A stretch of 64,000 nucleotides of DNA, from the NCBI GenBank assembly GCA_026705025.1, contig JAPPBN010000046.1, forward strand, positions 185,779-249,778, in the 5' to 3' direction. Below are positions 1 through 8,045 of the stretch, one piece after another. The stretch comes from Bin125 sp026705025. Lineage in GTDB: Bacteria > Chloroflexota > Dehalococcoidia > Bin125. Below the pieces are notes generated by a model. The model was not told the origin of the DNA and made no database searches. It saw only the letters and a list, made by a program, of their open reading frames with translations. Position 1 is the stretch's first letter; each line of letters begins with the position of its first letter. The position numbers were made by a program, and so were the translations under genes.

Positions 1-1
1 G

Positions 2-394
2 GACGACCTCCTCGCCGAGTCTGATTTCGTCAGCGTCCATACCGACCTCAACCAGTCCTCCCGACACATGATCGGCGCGCGCGAGATCGCGCTGATGAAG
101 CCCACCGCCTACCTGATCAACACCTCGCGCGGCCCGGCCGTCGACCAGAAGGCCCTCCACGACGCTCTCGTCGCCAACCAGATCGCTGGCGCCGGCCTCG
201 ACGTGCTCGAAGACGAGCCACCCGACCCGGATGAGCCCATCGTCAAGCTGCCCAACGTGATCAGCTTCCCCCACATCGGAACCGCCACCGAGGAAACCCG
301 CTACGCCATGCGAGCCCTCGCCACGCGCAACGTGGTCAACGTCGTCAGCGGCAATCGCCCCGAGGCAATCGTCAATCCCGAAGTTCTCGGATAG
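2..394 (+). CDS. D-isomer-specific 2-hydroxyacid dehydrogenase, C-terminal part
   Basis: This is the last 130 codons of an NAD(P)-dependent D-2-hydroxyacid dehydrogenase, a family that includes glyoxylate/hydroxypyruvate reductase and phosphoglycerate dehydrogenase. The reading frame is open from base 2, so the gene begins outside the window. Visible family blocks in order are an SDFVSVH strand of the nucleotide-binding fold, NTSRGPAVD, AGLDVLEDEPP (carrying the conserved Asp and the Glu-rich loop) and PHIGTATEETR, which holds the catalytic His. The protein stops soon after the substrate domain and has no ACT domain, which argues against a long-form SerA. The exact substrate cannot be decided from this fragment. 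A hairpin repeat follows the stop. Confidence 0.9.
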   Translation, partial: DDLLAESDFVSVHTDLNQSSRHMIGAREIALMKPTAYLINTSRGPAVDQKALHDALVANQIAGAGLDVLEDEPPDPDEPIVKLPNVISFPHIGTATEETRYAMRALATRNVVNVVSGNRPEAIVNPEVLG

Positions 395-405
395 GCCCGC
401 TAAGA

Positions 406-450
406 GACCTCCCCCTCGGGGGGAGGTGCCGCGAAGCGGCGGAGGGGGCC
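406..450 (+). repeat. Family B hairpin repeat
   Basis: Two adjacent hairpins: ACCTCCCCC paired with GGGGGAGGT, then GCCGC-GAA-GCGGC, ending in GGAGGGGGC. Closely related copies lie at 33912-33956, 36188-36232, 62700-62745 and 63906-63950. It is non-coding here and follows a stop codon. Confidence 0.8.
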
Positions 451-614
451 GGCCGTCGAACAGGCAGCAGGCCATAGCTGGACCCTCCGAAGGCCGTACG
501 GGGCAGCTCCTCCGGAGTCCGTGCTCTCGCTCCGATTGAATCAGCGTTGCGTCTCGACCAGCACCGCTATCCTCAAACCCGTAAGAACCCACAACCGACA
601 GATCGGACCCCACC

Positions 615-1868
615 ATGTCCTGGCGACCCAAGCGCATGAAATTCGGCCTCTTCCTCGCCCCCTTCCACAGCGTCGGCGAGCATCCCACGCTCGCGCTGCA
701 ACGCGACGTCGAGCTGATCGAGCACCTCGACCGTCTCGGCTACGACGAAGCCTGGATCGGCGAGCATCACTCATTCGCCCGCGAGATCATCTCCAACCCG
801 ATGATCTTCATCGCAGCGCTGGCGGAACGCACCAGGCACATCAAGCTCGGGACGGGCGTCGTCTCGCTGCCCTACCACAACCCGCTAATGGTCGCGGACG
901 ATCTGCTGCAACTCGACCACATGACCCGCGGTCGGGTGATGCTCGGCGTCGGTCCCGGCGCGCTGACCTCGGACGCCGTTCAGATGGGGATTGAACCAAC
1001 AACTCAGCGACAGCGAATGGCCGAGGCATTCGACGCCATCGTCCAGCTCGCTCGCAGCGACGAGCCGGTCACGATGGAGACCGACTGGTTCTCGCTGACC
1101 GAAGCTCGCTTGCAGATGGGTTGGTATTCCGATCCGCATCCCGAGTTGGCCGTCGCCGTGATCCTCACACCGTCCGGTCCGCAGCTCGCCGGCAAGCACG
1201 GCGCCAGCCTGCTGTCGGTCGCCGGCGCCGACTCCGAAGGCATGAAGAACGTATGGGAGTGGTATGAGGAAGCGGCAACCGAGAACGGCCACCAGGTATC
1301 GCGCAAGGATTGGCGCGTGGTAATCGCGATCCACGTCGCCGAGACTCGTGCCCAGGCGATCGAAGACGTCCGCACCGGATTCCTCAGGCGCGCCTACGTC
1401 GGCGATGTTCGCGACCCCGGCCGGCGGGGCGGGATTGTCCTGCAAATGGCCGACACGATCGAAGAAGCGATCGACAAGAACATGGTCATCGTCGGCTCGC
1501 CAGAGGATGCCATCGATCAGATCGAGGCAATGCACGATCGTTCCGGAGGTATCGGCGGGCTGCTCAGCATGCACCACGAGTGGGCGTCGACCGAGGCGAC
1601 CGTCCGCAGCTACGAACTGTTGATGCGCTACGTTGCGCCCCGCTATCAAGGACAGCTCGACCGGTTGGTTGCGTCGCGAGACTTCGTTGAGGACCGGCAG
1701 CTTGACATCTTCGGCGCTGGCACCAAGGCGATGGCCAAGGCCTTCAAGGACGCCGGCAAGGAACTGCCGGAAGCGTTCATCGAACGAGCCGAGTCCCGCG
1801 GAGTCGACAGCAACGGCGCCGCCCTCCCCTCCGAGGCCGAAGCCGAAGCCGAGCCCGTCGCCGACTAG
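615..1868 (+). CDS. LLM-class flavin-dependent oxidoreductase
   Basis: A 417-residue bacterial luciferase-like (LLM) TIM-barrel protein, expected to use FMN or F420 for oxidation or reduction of an unidentified organic substrate in the cytosol. Family marks include the N-terminal strand KFGLFLAPFH, the WIGEHHS block near residue 50, LGTGVVSLPYHNPLMVADD and the ligand-loop region GRVMLGVGPGAL. The last 50 residues are Ala/Glu-rich and look unstructured. ATG at 636 (MKFGLF) is an alternative start that trims seven residues; neither start has a strong Shine-Dalgarno sequence. It is the first of five LLM paralogues in the window, and is closer in architecture to the one at 42535 than to the Mer-like pair at 34001 and 35100. 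Confidence 0.88.
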   Translation: MSWRPKRMKFGLFLAPFHSVGEHPTLALQRDVELIEHLDRLGYDEAWIGEHHSFAREIISNPMIFIAALAERTRHIKLGTGVVSLPYHNPLMVADDLLQLDHMTRGRVMLGVGPGALTSDAVQMGIEPTTQRQRMAEAFDAIVQLARSDEPVTMETDWFSLTEARLQMGWYSDPHPELAVAVILTPSGPQLAGKHGASLLSVAGADSEGMKNVWEWYEEAATENGHQVSRKDWRVVIAIHVAETRAQAIEDVRTGFLRRAYVGDVRDPGRRGGIVLQMADTIEEAIDKNMVIVGSPEDAIDQIEAMHDRSGGIGGLLSMHHEWASTEATVRSYELLMRYVAPRYQGQLDRLVASRDFVEDRQLDIFGAGTKAMAKAFKDAGKELPEAFIERAESRGVDSNGAALPSEAEAEAEPVAD

Positions 1869-1896
1869 GCTCGTCTTCTTTCAAATTCCCTCCGAT

Positions 1897-1931
1897 CCCC
1901 TCTCCCTGAGGGAGAGGGTTAGGGTGAGGGC
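1897..1931 (+). repeat. Family A hairpin repeat
   Basis: CCCTCTCCC-TGA-GGGAGAGGG hairpin followed by TTAGGGTGAGGGC. This is the most abundant short repeat of the window; other copies are listed separately. Confidence 0.85.
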
Positions 1932-2002
1932 CCCGCAGCGTCGGCAGGCCGATCACCGCGAGACAGCGTGAGGCGCCCACAGCATCGCCCCATCGCACCT
2001 CC

Positions 2003-2026
2003 ATAGGAGAGGGCTAGGGTGAGGGC
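2003..2026 (+). repeat. Degenerate half of a family A repeat abutting a start codon
   Basis: GGAGAGGGCTAGGGTGAGGG, the 3' half of family A, ends directly at the ATG of the thiamine pyrophosphokinase gene. Its AGGGTGAGGG tract may serve as the Shine-Dalgarno region. Confidence 0.6.
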
Positions 2027-2698
2027 ATGCAAGTCCTCGTCGCCCTCGCCGGACAGATCCACGACTCCCCCCTCGTCCGCAATGCCCTCAACAGCGCTGA
2101 TCTGATCGTCGCCGCCGACAGCGGAGCCAACCGGCTCCGACAACTCGGCCTCCTCCCCCACATCGTCATCGGCGATCTCGACTCGCTGCAGGGCGACGAC
2201 CTGTTCAATCTCAAGGCCGTCGGAGTCGAGTTCGAACCGCATCCTGACCCCGAGCAGCGCACCGACGGCGACGTCGCCATCGAGTACGCCCTCAAGCGAG
2301 GCGCAACCAGCATCATCGTCGTCGGACTCTTCGGCGGCCCCCGCTATGATCACGCCGTCGCCAACCTCTACCTCCTCACCCATCCCAGCCTGCGACAGAT
2401 CCCGACCTGGACCGTCGACGGCTGGACCGCCCTCACCGTCCTCAACGGCAACGGAATCAGCCAGGCCCACTTCCAGGGCCAGATCGGCGACTACGTCACC
2501 ATCACCGCCGTCAGCGAAACGGTCGAAGGCATCACCACCGTCGGACTCAAATGGCCCCTCTCGGACGCCACGTTCACAAGGGGCCTCAACCAGGGCACCT
2601 CAAACGAACTGATCAACGACCGCGCCATGATCCAGATCACCACCGGGACCGCCTTCGCCGCCCACCACTTCCGCTCGGAACGGTTACCTACGGATTGA
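2027..2698 (+). CDS. thiN: Thiamine diphosphokinase
   Basis: A 223-residue thiamine pyrophosphokinase that converts thiamine plus ATP to thiamine diphosphate and AMP. The family signature AADSGANRL lies near residue 30 and the metal-binding IGDLDSL near residue 50; the central segment has the expected GLFGGPRYDHAVANL block with the conserved Asp-His. Length agrees with bacterial ThiN. The start codon is immediately preceded by a hairpin-repeat half that provides a G-rich ribosome-binding tract. The 3' end overlaps the convergent metallo-hydrolase gene by 11 bases. No other thiamine gene or TPP riboswitch is visible nearby. Confidence 0.9.
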   Translation: MQVLVALAGQIHDSPLVRNALNSADLIVAADSGANRLRQLGLLPHIVIGDLDSLQGDDLFNLKAVGVEFEPHPDPEQRTDGDVAIEYALKRGATSIIVVGLFGGPRYDHAVANLYLLTHPSLRQIPTWTVDGWTALTVLNGNGISQAHFQGQIGDYVTITAVSETVEGITTVGLKWPLSDATFTRGLNQGTSNELINDRAMIQITTGTAFAAHHFRSERLPTD

Positions 2699-3995
2699 AC
2701 ATGTCCCGCTTGCCATGCTGGCTCGACGACGCCGCAAACGTGAACACGCCCCGAGCCATCGACGAGTCCTGCTCCGCCGCACGGGCCTCATAGATCTCCG
2801 TCCGCAGCGCATGCACGTCCGTACTGTTCGGAGCTGCCAGCGCCGCCCCCTCGATCAGATGGCAGGCCATCTGCAGATTGCCGTTTTCCATGTGCGCCCG
2901 CGCCCGATCCATCACCGGAGCCAGACCGCCTGCCAGGGTCACCCACTCCGCTGCTTCCGCCGACCTCGGCGCCGGCAACAGACGATCCGGCTCGCCCTCG
3001 TACCAGCCGCCGAAGTAGCGCCAGACGCTGTGCACGATGAACTCCGGATGGTCGTAGGCCGACCGCAGCCAGGGTTTGTCCAGCAAATGCTGCGGCATCT
3101 CGATCGAGTGCAGCACGTTGTCCAGCGTGTAGCCCAGATTCATCAGCGCCAGTGTCTGATTCTCGATCTCGTCCAATAGATCCGCTGTGTCATTCAGCGC
3201 CTCAGCCACGCGATCCGCCCCGAAAATTGGGAAGCCGTGACCCGGACTCATCATCTCGGCGCCCTTGCCCGCCATCTGCCGCAGACCTGCCGCCCACTCG
3301 CCCGCCCAGCGTTGCGCCTTCTGCGGATTGCCGGCGTTCGGCACCGCCCAGATGAACAGATCTCCCGGGAACAGCCACTTCTTCTCCGGCACCCAGGTCC
3401 AGGCCGCGTCCTCGGTCTCCCCTCGCGTATGCGTCACCTCGAACGTCAGCTCCCCAACCGAAAACCTGATCGCGTTGTCGAACGTCACATCCGGATAGCG
3501 AAACTCGTCCGGCCACGGCAACCGCACCTGTTCCGCATCCATGCCTGGACGAATGAACTGCCGCGAGTTGATCGCGGTGTTGTACCCCACCGTCCGCTTG
3601 TAGCGATCGAAGTGAGCCGGAATATGCCGTTGCCCATATACGACCGGTCGCGCCTGCCCCTGCTCCGCCGCCTCGTCGTCGAACCGGTTCACGCCAAAAA
3701 TGTGATCGACATGATGATGGGAGAACACCGCCGCCCGCAGCGGAGTCTCCGGACGCCACGCCCGCACGCCGTTGAACAGACCCTCCGCATCGCGCGCCGT
3801 ACCCGTATCCAGCATCACCAGACCGTCGCCGGTGTCGATCGTGTTCATCGACGCCGCCGACTTGATATACAGGAACCCGTCCTCAATCTCCTCCGGCTCG
3901 CGATTGTTCCACGTCGATGTCACCGGATGAGCTTCATGGATCGTGTCGATCTCGCCGCGCCACAGACGGTCACAGTAGTCTCGGATATCGGGCAT
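2688..3995 (-). CDS. MBL-fold metallo-hydrolase, alkylsulfatase-like
   Basis: A 435-residue metallo-beta-lactamase-fold protein. The dinuclear metal motif reads FSHHHVDHIFG, followed later by HTRGETEDAAW, a PGDLF block and SPGHG, the order seen in alkylsulfatase-type hydrolases. The C-terminal part (DHPEFIVHSVWRYFGGWYEG onward) resembles the alkylsulfatase dimerisation region. I chose ATG at 3995 because an AGAGGAG Shine-Dalgarno lies 8 bases upstream and homology begins there; an upstream in-frame extension to 4097 lacks such support. No signal peptide is evident. A sulfatase role is plausible given the cysDN genes 9 kb away, but the substrate is unproven. Confidence 0.85.
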   Translation of the reverse strand: MPDIRDYCDRLWRGEIDTIHEAHPVTSTWNNREPEEIEDGFLYIKSAASMNTIDTGDGLVMLDTGTARDAEGLFNGVRAWRPETPLRAAVFSHHHVDHIFGVNRFDDEAAEQGQARPVVYGQRHIPAHFDRYKRTVGYNTAINSRQFIRPGMDAEQVRLPWPDEFRYPDVTFDNAIRFSVGELTFEVTHTRGETEDAAWTWVPEKKWLFPGDLFIWAVPNAGNPQKAQRWAGEWAAGLRQMAGKGAEMMSPGHGFPIFGADRVAEALNDTADLLDEIENQTLALMNLGYTLDNVLHSIEMPQHLLDKPWLRSAYDHPEFIVHSVWRYFGGWYEGEPDRLLPAPRSAEAAEWVTLAGGLAPVMDRARAHMENGNLQMACHLIEGAALAAPNSTDVHALRTEIYEARAAEQDSSMARGVFTFAASSSQHGKRDMFNP

Positions 3996-4120
3996 CGAAC
4001 TACTCCTCTGATTCTTGCTCCGCACTAGGTCGCGTGAGCGGCTGTTGCCTGCCGGTCTCAGTCGTAAGATATGACTCAACAACCTCGACACGTTCAAGTC
4101 CTCACCGGAGCAGCCGCCTC

Positions 4121-4420
4121 ATGCCCATGTACGAATACAAATGCCCTGCCTGCACGAGCGTCTTTGACGTGCTCGCCAAAATGGGACAGGCCCCCGAAGC
4201 CGCCGATTGTCCCGACTGCGACGACGCCAAGGGACAGCGCGTCTTCGGCGCCGGTGTCGCCATCCACACCGGCTCCTCCGGTTCGTCCTTCGACGACTTC
4301 GACATGGGAGACATGGGCATGCCCGACATGGGCGGCATGGGCATGGGTGGCCACGGCCACGACCACGGTCACAGCCACGACGACTTCGGCATGGGCGATT
4401 TCGGAATGGACGACTTCTAG
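4121..4420 (+). CDS. FmdB-family zinc-ribbon protein with His/Met-rich tail
   Basis: A 99-residue small protein of the FmdB/CxxC zinc-ribbon family. Cysteines C8, C11, C30 and C33 form the ribbon. The C-terminal half is Gly-, Met-, Asp- and His-rich, with repeated DMG/GMG units and a GHGHDHGHSH patch, which looks capable of binding metal. FmdB proteins are proposed regulators but their biochemistry is unsettled. GGAG at 4107-4110 gives a reasonable ribosome-binding site for ATG 4121; ATG 4127 is a close alternative. It is followed by a family C hairpin and then the small protease gene on the same strand. Confidence 0.85.
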   Translation: MPMYEYKCPACTSVFDVLAKMGQAPEAADCPDCDDAKGQRVFGAGVAIHTGSSGSSFDDFDMGDMGMPDMGGMGMGGHGHDHGHSHDDFGMGDFGMDDF

Positions 4421-4432
4421 CGAACAGGCTTC

Positions 4433-4463
4433 GTCATACCCGCGCTTGCCGCGGGTATCTCGC
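4433..4463 (+). repeat. Family C hairpin repeat
   Basis: GTC followed by ATACCCGCG (4436-4444), loop CTTGC, CGCGGGTAT (4450-4458), then CTCGCT. The same layout recurs at 55453-55481. It may double as a terminator after the FmdB-like gene, but there is no T-tract. Confidence 0.7.
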
Positions 4464-4507
4464 TGCTCTCGCACATCTCGCCGCCAATTGCACGGAGGCT
4501 CAACACC

Positions 4508-4822
4508 GTGCTCTACCTCCTCCGAGTCAAAGGCGACTCCATGTCCCCAACCCTGGAGGAGGGCCACGCCGTCATCGGTCTCTCGCCCAGGATCATCGCC
4601 GTCAAGCCCGGCCGCATCATCGCGTTTCAGCAAGGCGCCGACCTCTACATCAAGCGCGCCCTCACCAGAGAGGGCGACGGCTGGTTCGTGGTCGGAGACA
4701 ACCCGGCCCGTAGCACCGACAGCCGCCGCTTTGGACCTGTACCGCTGTCCGCGATCCGCGCCGTTGCCGTCCTCGGGCTCGCTCCACTGGCGTTCAACCT
4801 GCGTCGCCTGTTGCCGATTTAA
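4508..4822 (+). CDS. Small S26-type signal peptidase-like protein (NiSOD maturation protease family)
   Basis: A 104-residue serine protease of the S24/S26 fold. The Ser/Lys dyad is visible as S11 in GDSMSPTL and K49 in LYIKRAL, and the box VVGDNPARSTDSRRFGPVP matches the late signal-peptidase motif. It has no N-terminal membrane anchor, and its size fits the small proteases that mature nickel superoxide dismutase (SodX-type). No sodN gene is present in the window, so the substrate is unknown. It sits between the FmdB-like gene and groEL. Another possibility is a generic S24-like peptidase. Confidence 0.8.
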   Translation: MLYLLRVKGDSMSPTLEEGHAVIGLSPRIIAVKPGRIIAFQQGADLYIKRALTREGDGWFVVGDNPARSTDSRRFGPVPLSAIRAVAVLGLAPLAFNLRRLLPI

Positions 4823-4872
4823 CAGCACCGTTGCACTGGCCCGCGCGCACCAAACGATAACGACGACAACTC

Positions 4873-4901
4873 TTGCGCTGGGCCAACAAATTCGACACAA
4901 T
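4873..4901 (+). promoter_or_regulatory. Candidate sigma-70-type promoter of groEL
   Basis: TTGCGC (4873-4878) and CACAAT (4896-4901) are separated by 17 bases. The predicted transcription start falls at the edge of the CIRCE element, the usual arrangement for HrcA control. Match to consensus is moderate. Confidence 0.5.
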
Positions 4902-4908
4902 ACAGCCG

Positions 4909-4935
4909 TTGGCACTCTCAGCCGTTGAGTGCTAA
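4909..4935 (+). promoter_or_regulatory. CIRCE operator (HrcA binding site)
   Basis: TTGGCACTC, a 9-base spacer, then GAGTGCTAA. This differs from the canonical CIRCE inverted repeat at one base in the left arm. It lies 58 bases upstream of the groEL start, so HrcA repression released on heat shock is expected. Confidence 0.95.
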
Positions 4936-4993
4936 TTCTCTGCACCTGAGAAACAAGACTCCGTCCAAGAAATCAAGAAGGAGACAACCCGAT

Positions 4994-6604
4994 ATGGCCA
5001 AGGCACTGCTGTTCGACGAGGATGCTCGTCAGGCCCTGCGCGACGGGATCGACGCCCTCGCCGACGCCGTCAAAATCACCCTCGGCCCCAAAGGCCGCAA
5101 CGTCGTCCTCGCCAAGACCTTCGGCGCGCCGACCATCACCAACGACGGTGTGACCATCGCCCGCGACATCGACCTCGAGGACCCCTTCCACAACATCGGC
5201 GCTCAGCTCGCCAAGGAAGTCGCCTCCAAGACCAACGACATCGCCGGTGACGGAACCACCACCGCCACCGTCCTCGCCCAGGCCATCGTCAACGAGGGCA
5301 TGCGCAACGTCGCCGCCGGCGCCAACCCGATGGCCCTCAAGCGCGGTCTCGAGTCCGGCGTCGAGGTCCTCTCCGACGCCATCCGCGAGAACGCGGTGCG
5401 CGTGACCACGCGCGAGCAGATGTCGCAGATCGCCGGCATCTCCGCTGCCGACCCCGCCATCGGCGAACTGATCGGCGAGGTCATGGAGAAGGTCGGCAAA
5501 GACGGCGTCATCACCGTCGAAGAGGGCAAGGGCATCCGCTCCGAGGTCGAGTATGTCGACGGCATGCAGTTCGACCGCGGCTACATCTCGCCCTACTTCG
5601 TGACCAACCCCGACCGCATGGAAGCGGAAATCGAGGACCCCTACATCCTCGTCACCGACAAGAAGATCTCGGCCGTGCAGGACATCCTGCCGCTGCTCGA
5701 GAAGGTGCTCAAGGTCACCAAGAACTTCGTCATCATCGCCTCCGACGTTGACGGCGAAGCCTTGGCCACCTTGGCCGTCAACAAGCTGCGCGGCACGATC
5801 AACGTGATCGCGGTCAAGGCCCCGGGCTTCGGCGACCGCCAGAAGGACAACCTGGGCGACATCGCCACCCTGACCGGCGGCGAGGTCATCTCCGAGCAGC
5901 TCGGCGGCCAGCTCGACGCTGCCGAGATTGCACAGCTCGGCCGCGCGCGGCGCTTTATCGCCTCCAAGGAGAACTCGACGATTATCGAGGGCAACGGCGA
6001 AGCCGCAGCCATCGACGACCGCGTCAACCAGATCCGCCACGTCTACGAGGCCGCCAAGAGCGACTGGGACCGTGAGAAGGCGCAGGAGCGACTGGGCAAG
6101 CTGTCCAACTCCGTCGCCGTGATCAAGGTCGGCGCAGCCACCGAGGTCGAGCTCAAGGAGCGCAAGCACCGAGTCGAGGACGCGCTGTCCGCGACCCGCG
6201 CGGCCGTGGAAGAGGGCATGGTCCCCGGCGGTGGCGTGGCTCTGATCAACGTCATCCCCTCGCTGGGTGGCGTCGAACTCGACGGCGACGAGGCGACCGG
6301 CGTGGGCATCCTCAATCGCGCGCTGGAAGAGCCGATGCGCCGCATCGCCATTAACGCCGGCCAGGACGGCTCCGTCATCGTCCAGTCGGTCAAGGACGCC
6401 GAGACGCCGAACTACGGCTACAACGCCGCCACCAGCGAGTACGGCGACATGATCGACATGGGCATCGCCGACCCGGCCATGGTCACCCGAGCCGCCCTCG
6501 AGAACGCCGTCTCGATCGCCGGCATGGTCCTCACCACCAACTGCCTGGTCACCGAAAAGCCCGACGAGAACGCCCTCGCGGCCCCGCCCGCGCCCGCTTA
6601 CTAG
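4994..6604 (+). CDS. groL: Chaperonin GroEL (60 kDa)
   Basis: A 536-residue group I chaperonin subunit that folds proteins in an ATP-driven double ring. Conserved blocks include KITLGPKGRNVVL, NDGVTIAR, the ATPase loop AGDGTTTATVLAQ and VEEGMVPGGGVAL. AAGGAG at 4977-4982 fits ATG 4994. The tail is unusual: the common Gly-Gly-Met C-terminus is replaced by AAPPAPAY, and the DNA encoding it is repeated twice more after the stop. There is no groES next to it, so GroES must be encoded elsewhere. Control is by the CIRCE element upstream, and a strong hairpin terminator follows at 6681-6711. Confidence 0.97.
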   Translation: MAKALLFDEDARQALRDGIDALADAVKITLGPKGRNVVLAKTFGAPTITNDGVTIARDIDLEDPFHNIGAQLAKEVASKTNDIAGDGTTTATVLAQAIVNEGMRNVAAGANPMALKRGLESGVEVLSDAIRENAVRVTTREQMSQIAGISAADPAIGELIGEVMEKVGKDGVITVEEGKGIRSEVEYVDGMQFDRGYISPYFVTNPDRMEAEIEDPYILVTDKKISAVQDILPLLEKVLKVTKNFVIIASDVDGEALATLAVNKLRGTINVIAVKAPGFGDRQKDNLGDIATLTGGEVISEQLGGQLDAAEIAQLGRARRFIASKENSTIIEGNGEAAAIDDRVNQIRHVYEAAKSDWDREKAQERLGKLSNSVAVIKVGAATEVELKERKHRVEDALSATRAAVEEGMVPGGGVALINVIPSLGGVELDGDEATGVGILNRALEEPMRRIAINAGQDGSVIVQSVKDAETPNYGYNAATSEYGDMIDMGIADPAMVTRAALENAVSIAGMVLTTNCLVTEKPDENALAAPPAPAY

Positions 6605-6655
6605 CGGCCCCGCCCACGCCCGCCTACTAGCGGCCCCGCCCGCGCCCGCCTACTA
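6578..6655 (+). repeat. Three tandem 26-bp copies of the groEL 3' end
   Basis: Units at 6578-6603, 6604-6629 and 6630-6655 are nearly identical (starting GCGGCCCCGCCC and ending TACTA). The first encodes the last eight residues of GroEL. Because 26 is not a multiple of three, each later copy falls in a new frame, and every junction recreates TAG. Confidence 0.9.
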
Positions 6656-6680
6656 GGCAAGAGCAACGGCAAACCCAAAA

Positions 6681-6711
6681 CGGGCCGTCCCTCACCCAGA
6701 GGGACGGCCCG
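6681..6711 (+). terminator. Hairpin terminator downstream of groEL
   Basis: A perfect 13-bp stem, CGGGCCGTCCCTC paired with GAGGGACGGCCCG, with a 5-base loop, followed by CTTCAATTCT. The strong stem but weak T-tract makes intrinsic termination likely, not certain. Confidence 0.75.
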
Positions 6712-6738
6712 CTTCAATTCTCCCTGCCCCATCCCTCC

Positions 6739-6793
6739 CACCCCCTCTCCCTCCGGCCCCCTCTCCCTGAGGGAGAGGGCTAGGGTGAGGGCC
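6739..6793 (+). repeat. Family A hairpin repeat (one and a half copies)
   Basis: A CCCCCTCTCCCTC half followed by a full CCCTCTCCC-TGA-GGGAGAGGG hairpin and the CTAGGGTGAGGGC tail. It lies in the 500-base gene-free stretch between groEL and the HTH gene, which otherwise holds the terminator and other repeats. Confidence 0.8.
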
Positions 6794-6828
6794 CGCATCC
6801 CGTTGAACCCCATCCCACCCCCTCCGAT

Positions 6829-6849
6829 GCCCCGTGCTTGACACGGGGC
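6829..6849 (+). repeat. Family D hairpin
   Basis: GCCCCGTG-CTTGA-CACGGGGC, a perfect 8-bp stem. Related hairpins are at 6987-7005, 7681-7699 and 41503-41521. Confidence 0.7.
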
Positions 6850-6942
6850 CCAGACCGCGATCGACATCAATAGCAACCCTGCAACCCCGACAATCATCTC
6901 CCGTCAGCGACACCGTCACCCACGCCATACACCCCTCCGACT

Positions 6943-7041
6943 GTTCTCCCCCGCGGAGCGGGGGAAGCCTGCCCCGCACTTGCCTGCCCCTGGCTTGAAC
7001 AGGGGATGCGCGGATGTCACGAAGTGACAGAGGGGGTCCTT
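6943..7041 (+). repeat. Composite repeat with a family D hairpin inside a family B-like element
   Basis: Order: TCTCCCCCGC-GGA-GCGGGGGA, then GCCTGCCCCGCACTTG, the hairpin CCCCTG-GCTTGAA-CAGGGG (6987-7005), then TGTCAC-GAA-GTGACA and GAGGGGGTCC. The last part matches the 3' half of family B, so this looks like nested repeat modules. Confidence 0.7.
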
Positions 7042-7104
7042 CCCTGCGCAGCGCTCGCTACCCTCATAAGTGAACGTATGTACGACAAGAAGGGAAGCCA
7101 CCAA

Positions 7105-8007
7105 ATGAACCCCGCCCAACGAGCCAAGCGCCTCCAGGCCCACAGCCTCCGCTGCCAGGGCCTCACCTACCGACAGATCGGCGAGCGCATGCGCTGCGCT
7201 CACTCCACCGCCGCCCACTACGTCCGCGACTTCGAGGCGAACCGAGCCGAGATCATCGAGTCGCTCGCCGCCGACCTGCTCGTCCACTCCGTCGCCAACC
7301 TCCAGCACCCCGACCCCGACCTCCACGCCCAGCACATCAACGCCGCCCGCGAACTCCGCCTCCTCGTCAACTCCCTCGACCAGGTCGCCGACCGCCGTCA
7401 GAAGCGAGACCGCCGCGTCGTCATGGAGCAGGAGGCCGACACGATCAAGTACATCGAAGCCCTCGACCAGCTCACCGCGACCATGCGCGAGAGCGGCATC
7501 GACGACCTCACCCCCTACCTCACCGACCCCGAAGCCTTCCGCACCGAACACTTCACCCAACCGCTGCCCTCTCCTAACCCAGCTGAACAAGATGCCGCAT
7601 CCACTCGGCTCTCCCCCCGCGCAGCTGAGCGAGATGCCGCATCCACTCCGCTCTCCCCCCGCGCAGCGGACGGGAGCCTGCCCCGCACTCGATGCGGGGA
7701 TGCCGAAGGCAGAGGGGGGTCCCCGGCCTTCGCAAGCCCCACAACCGTCAATCCAACCCCCTCCAAACCCGTCCAACCACAACCCAAACCCGACCACCAA
7801 CCGACCAACCCCGCACAGAATCGTCCAAAATCGAACAAATCCGAACGCAAATCACGCAACCACCCGCCCGTACAGGCGCCGCCAAGGCCAAAACGCAAGA
7901 AGACCCGCCCCGAATTCCTCACACCCGGCCCCTTACCGCCTTCAAACAACCGCCGCGAGCTCGCTCCCGACGACCCGCTCGTCCGCAGACTCTTCCGCAA
8001 CTGGTGA
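7105..8007 (+). CDS. Helix-turn-helix protein with repeat-derived C-terminal tail
   Basis: A 300-residue protein of unknown function. The N-terminus (residues about 1-45) forms a helix-turn-helix, LTYRQIGERMRCAHSTAAHY, of the kind in terminase small subunits and transposase-like DNA binders. Residues 45-155 are helical and charged. From about residue 158 the sequence turns into low-complexity Pro/Ala/Arg, encoded by a 42-bp tandem repeat, a composite hairpin repeat and a C/A-rich tract. I selected ATG 7105 because AAGGGAAG lies just upstream; ATG 7078 is possible, while the frame further upstream is repeat sequence. No neighbour gives a function. The tail may not be conserved in relatives. 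Confidence 0.6.
   Translation: MNPAQRAKRLQAHSLRCQGLTYRQIGERMRCAHSTAAHYVRDFEANRAEIIESLAADLLVHSVANLQHPDPDLHAQHINAARELRLLVNSLDQVADRRQKRDRRVVMEQEADTIKYIEALDQLTATMRESGIDDLTPYLTDPEAFRTEHFTQPLPSPNPAEQDAASTRLSPRAAERDAASTPLSPRAADGSLPRTRCGDAEGRGGSPAFASPTTVNPTPSKPVQPQPKPDHQPTNPAQNRPKSNKSERKSRNHPPVQAPPRPKRKKTRPEFLTPGPLPPSNNRRELAPDDPLVRRLFRNW
7580..7722 (+). repeat. 42-bp tandem repeat plus composite hairpin repeat inside a coding sequence
   Basis: Two 42-bp units (7580-7621, 7622-7663) encode AAEQDAASTRLSPR and AAERDAASTPLSPR. A third start runs into CGGACGGGAGCCTG, a family D hairpin (7681-7699) and AGAGGGGGGTCC. The unit contains the CTCTCCCCCCGCGCAG arm, so repeat expansion seems to have lengthened the protein. 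Confidence 0.75.
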
Positions 8008-8045
8008 ACAATATGCCAGTGCGCACTGACCAATACGCTTGAGCC

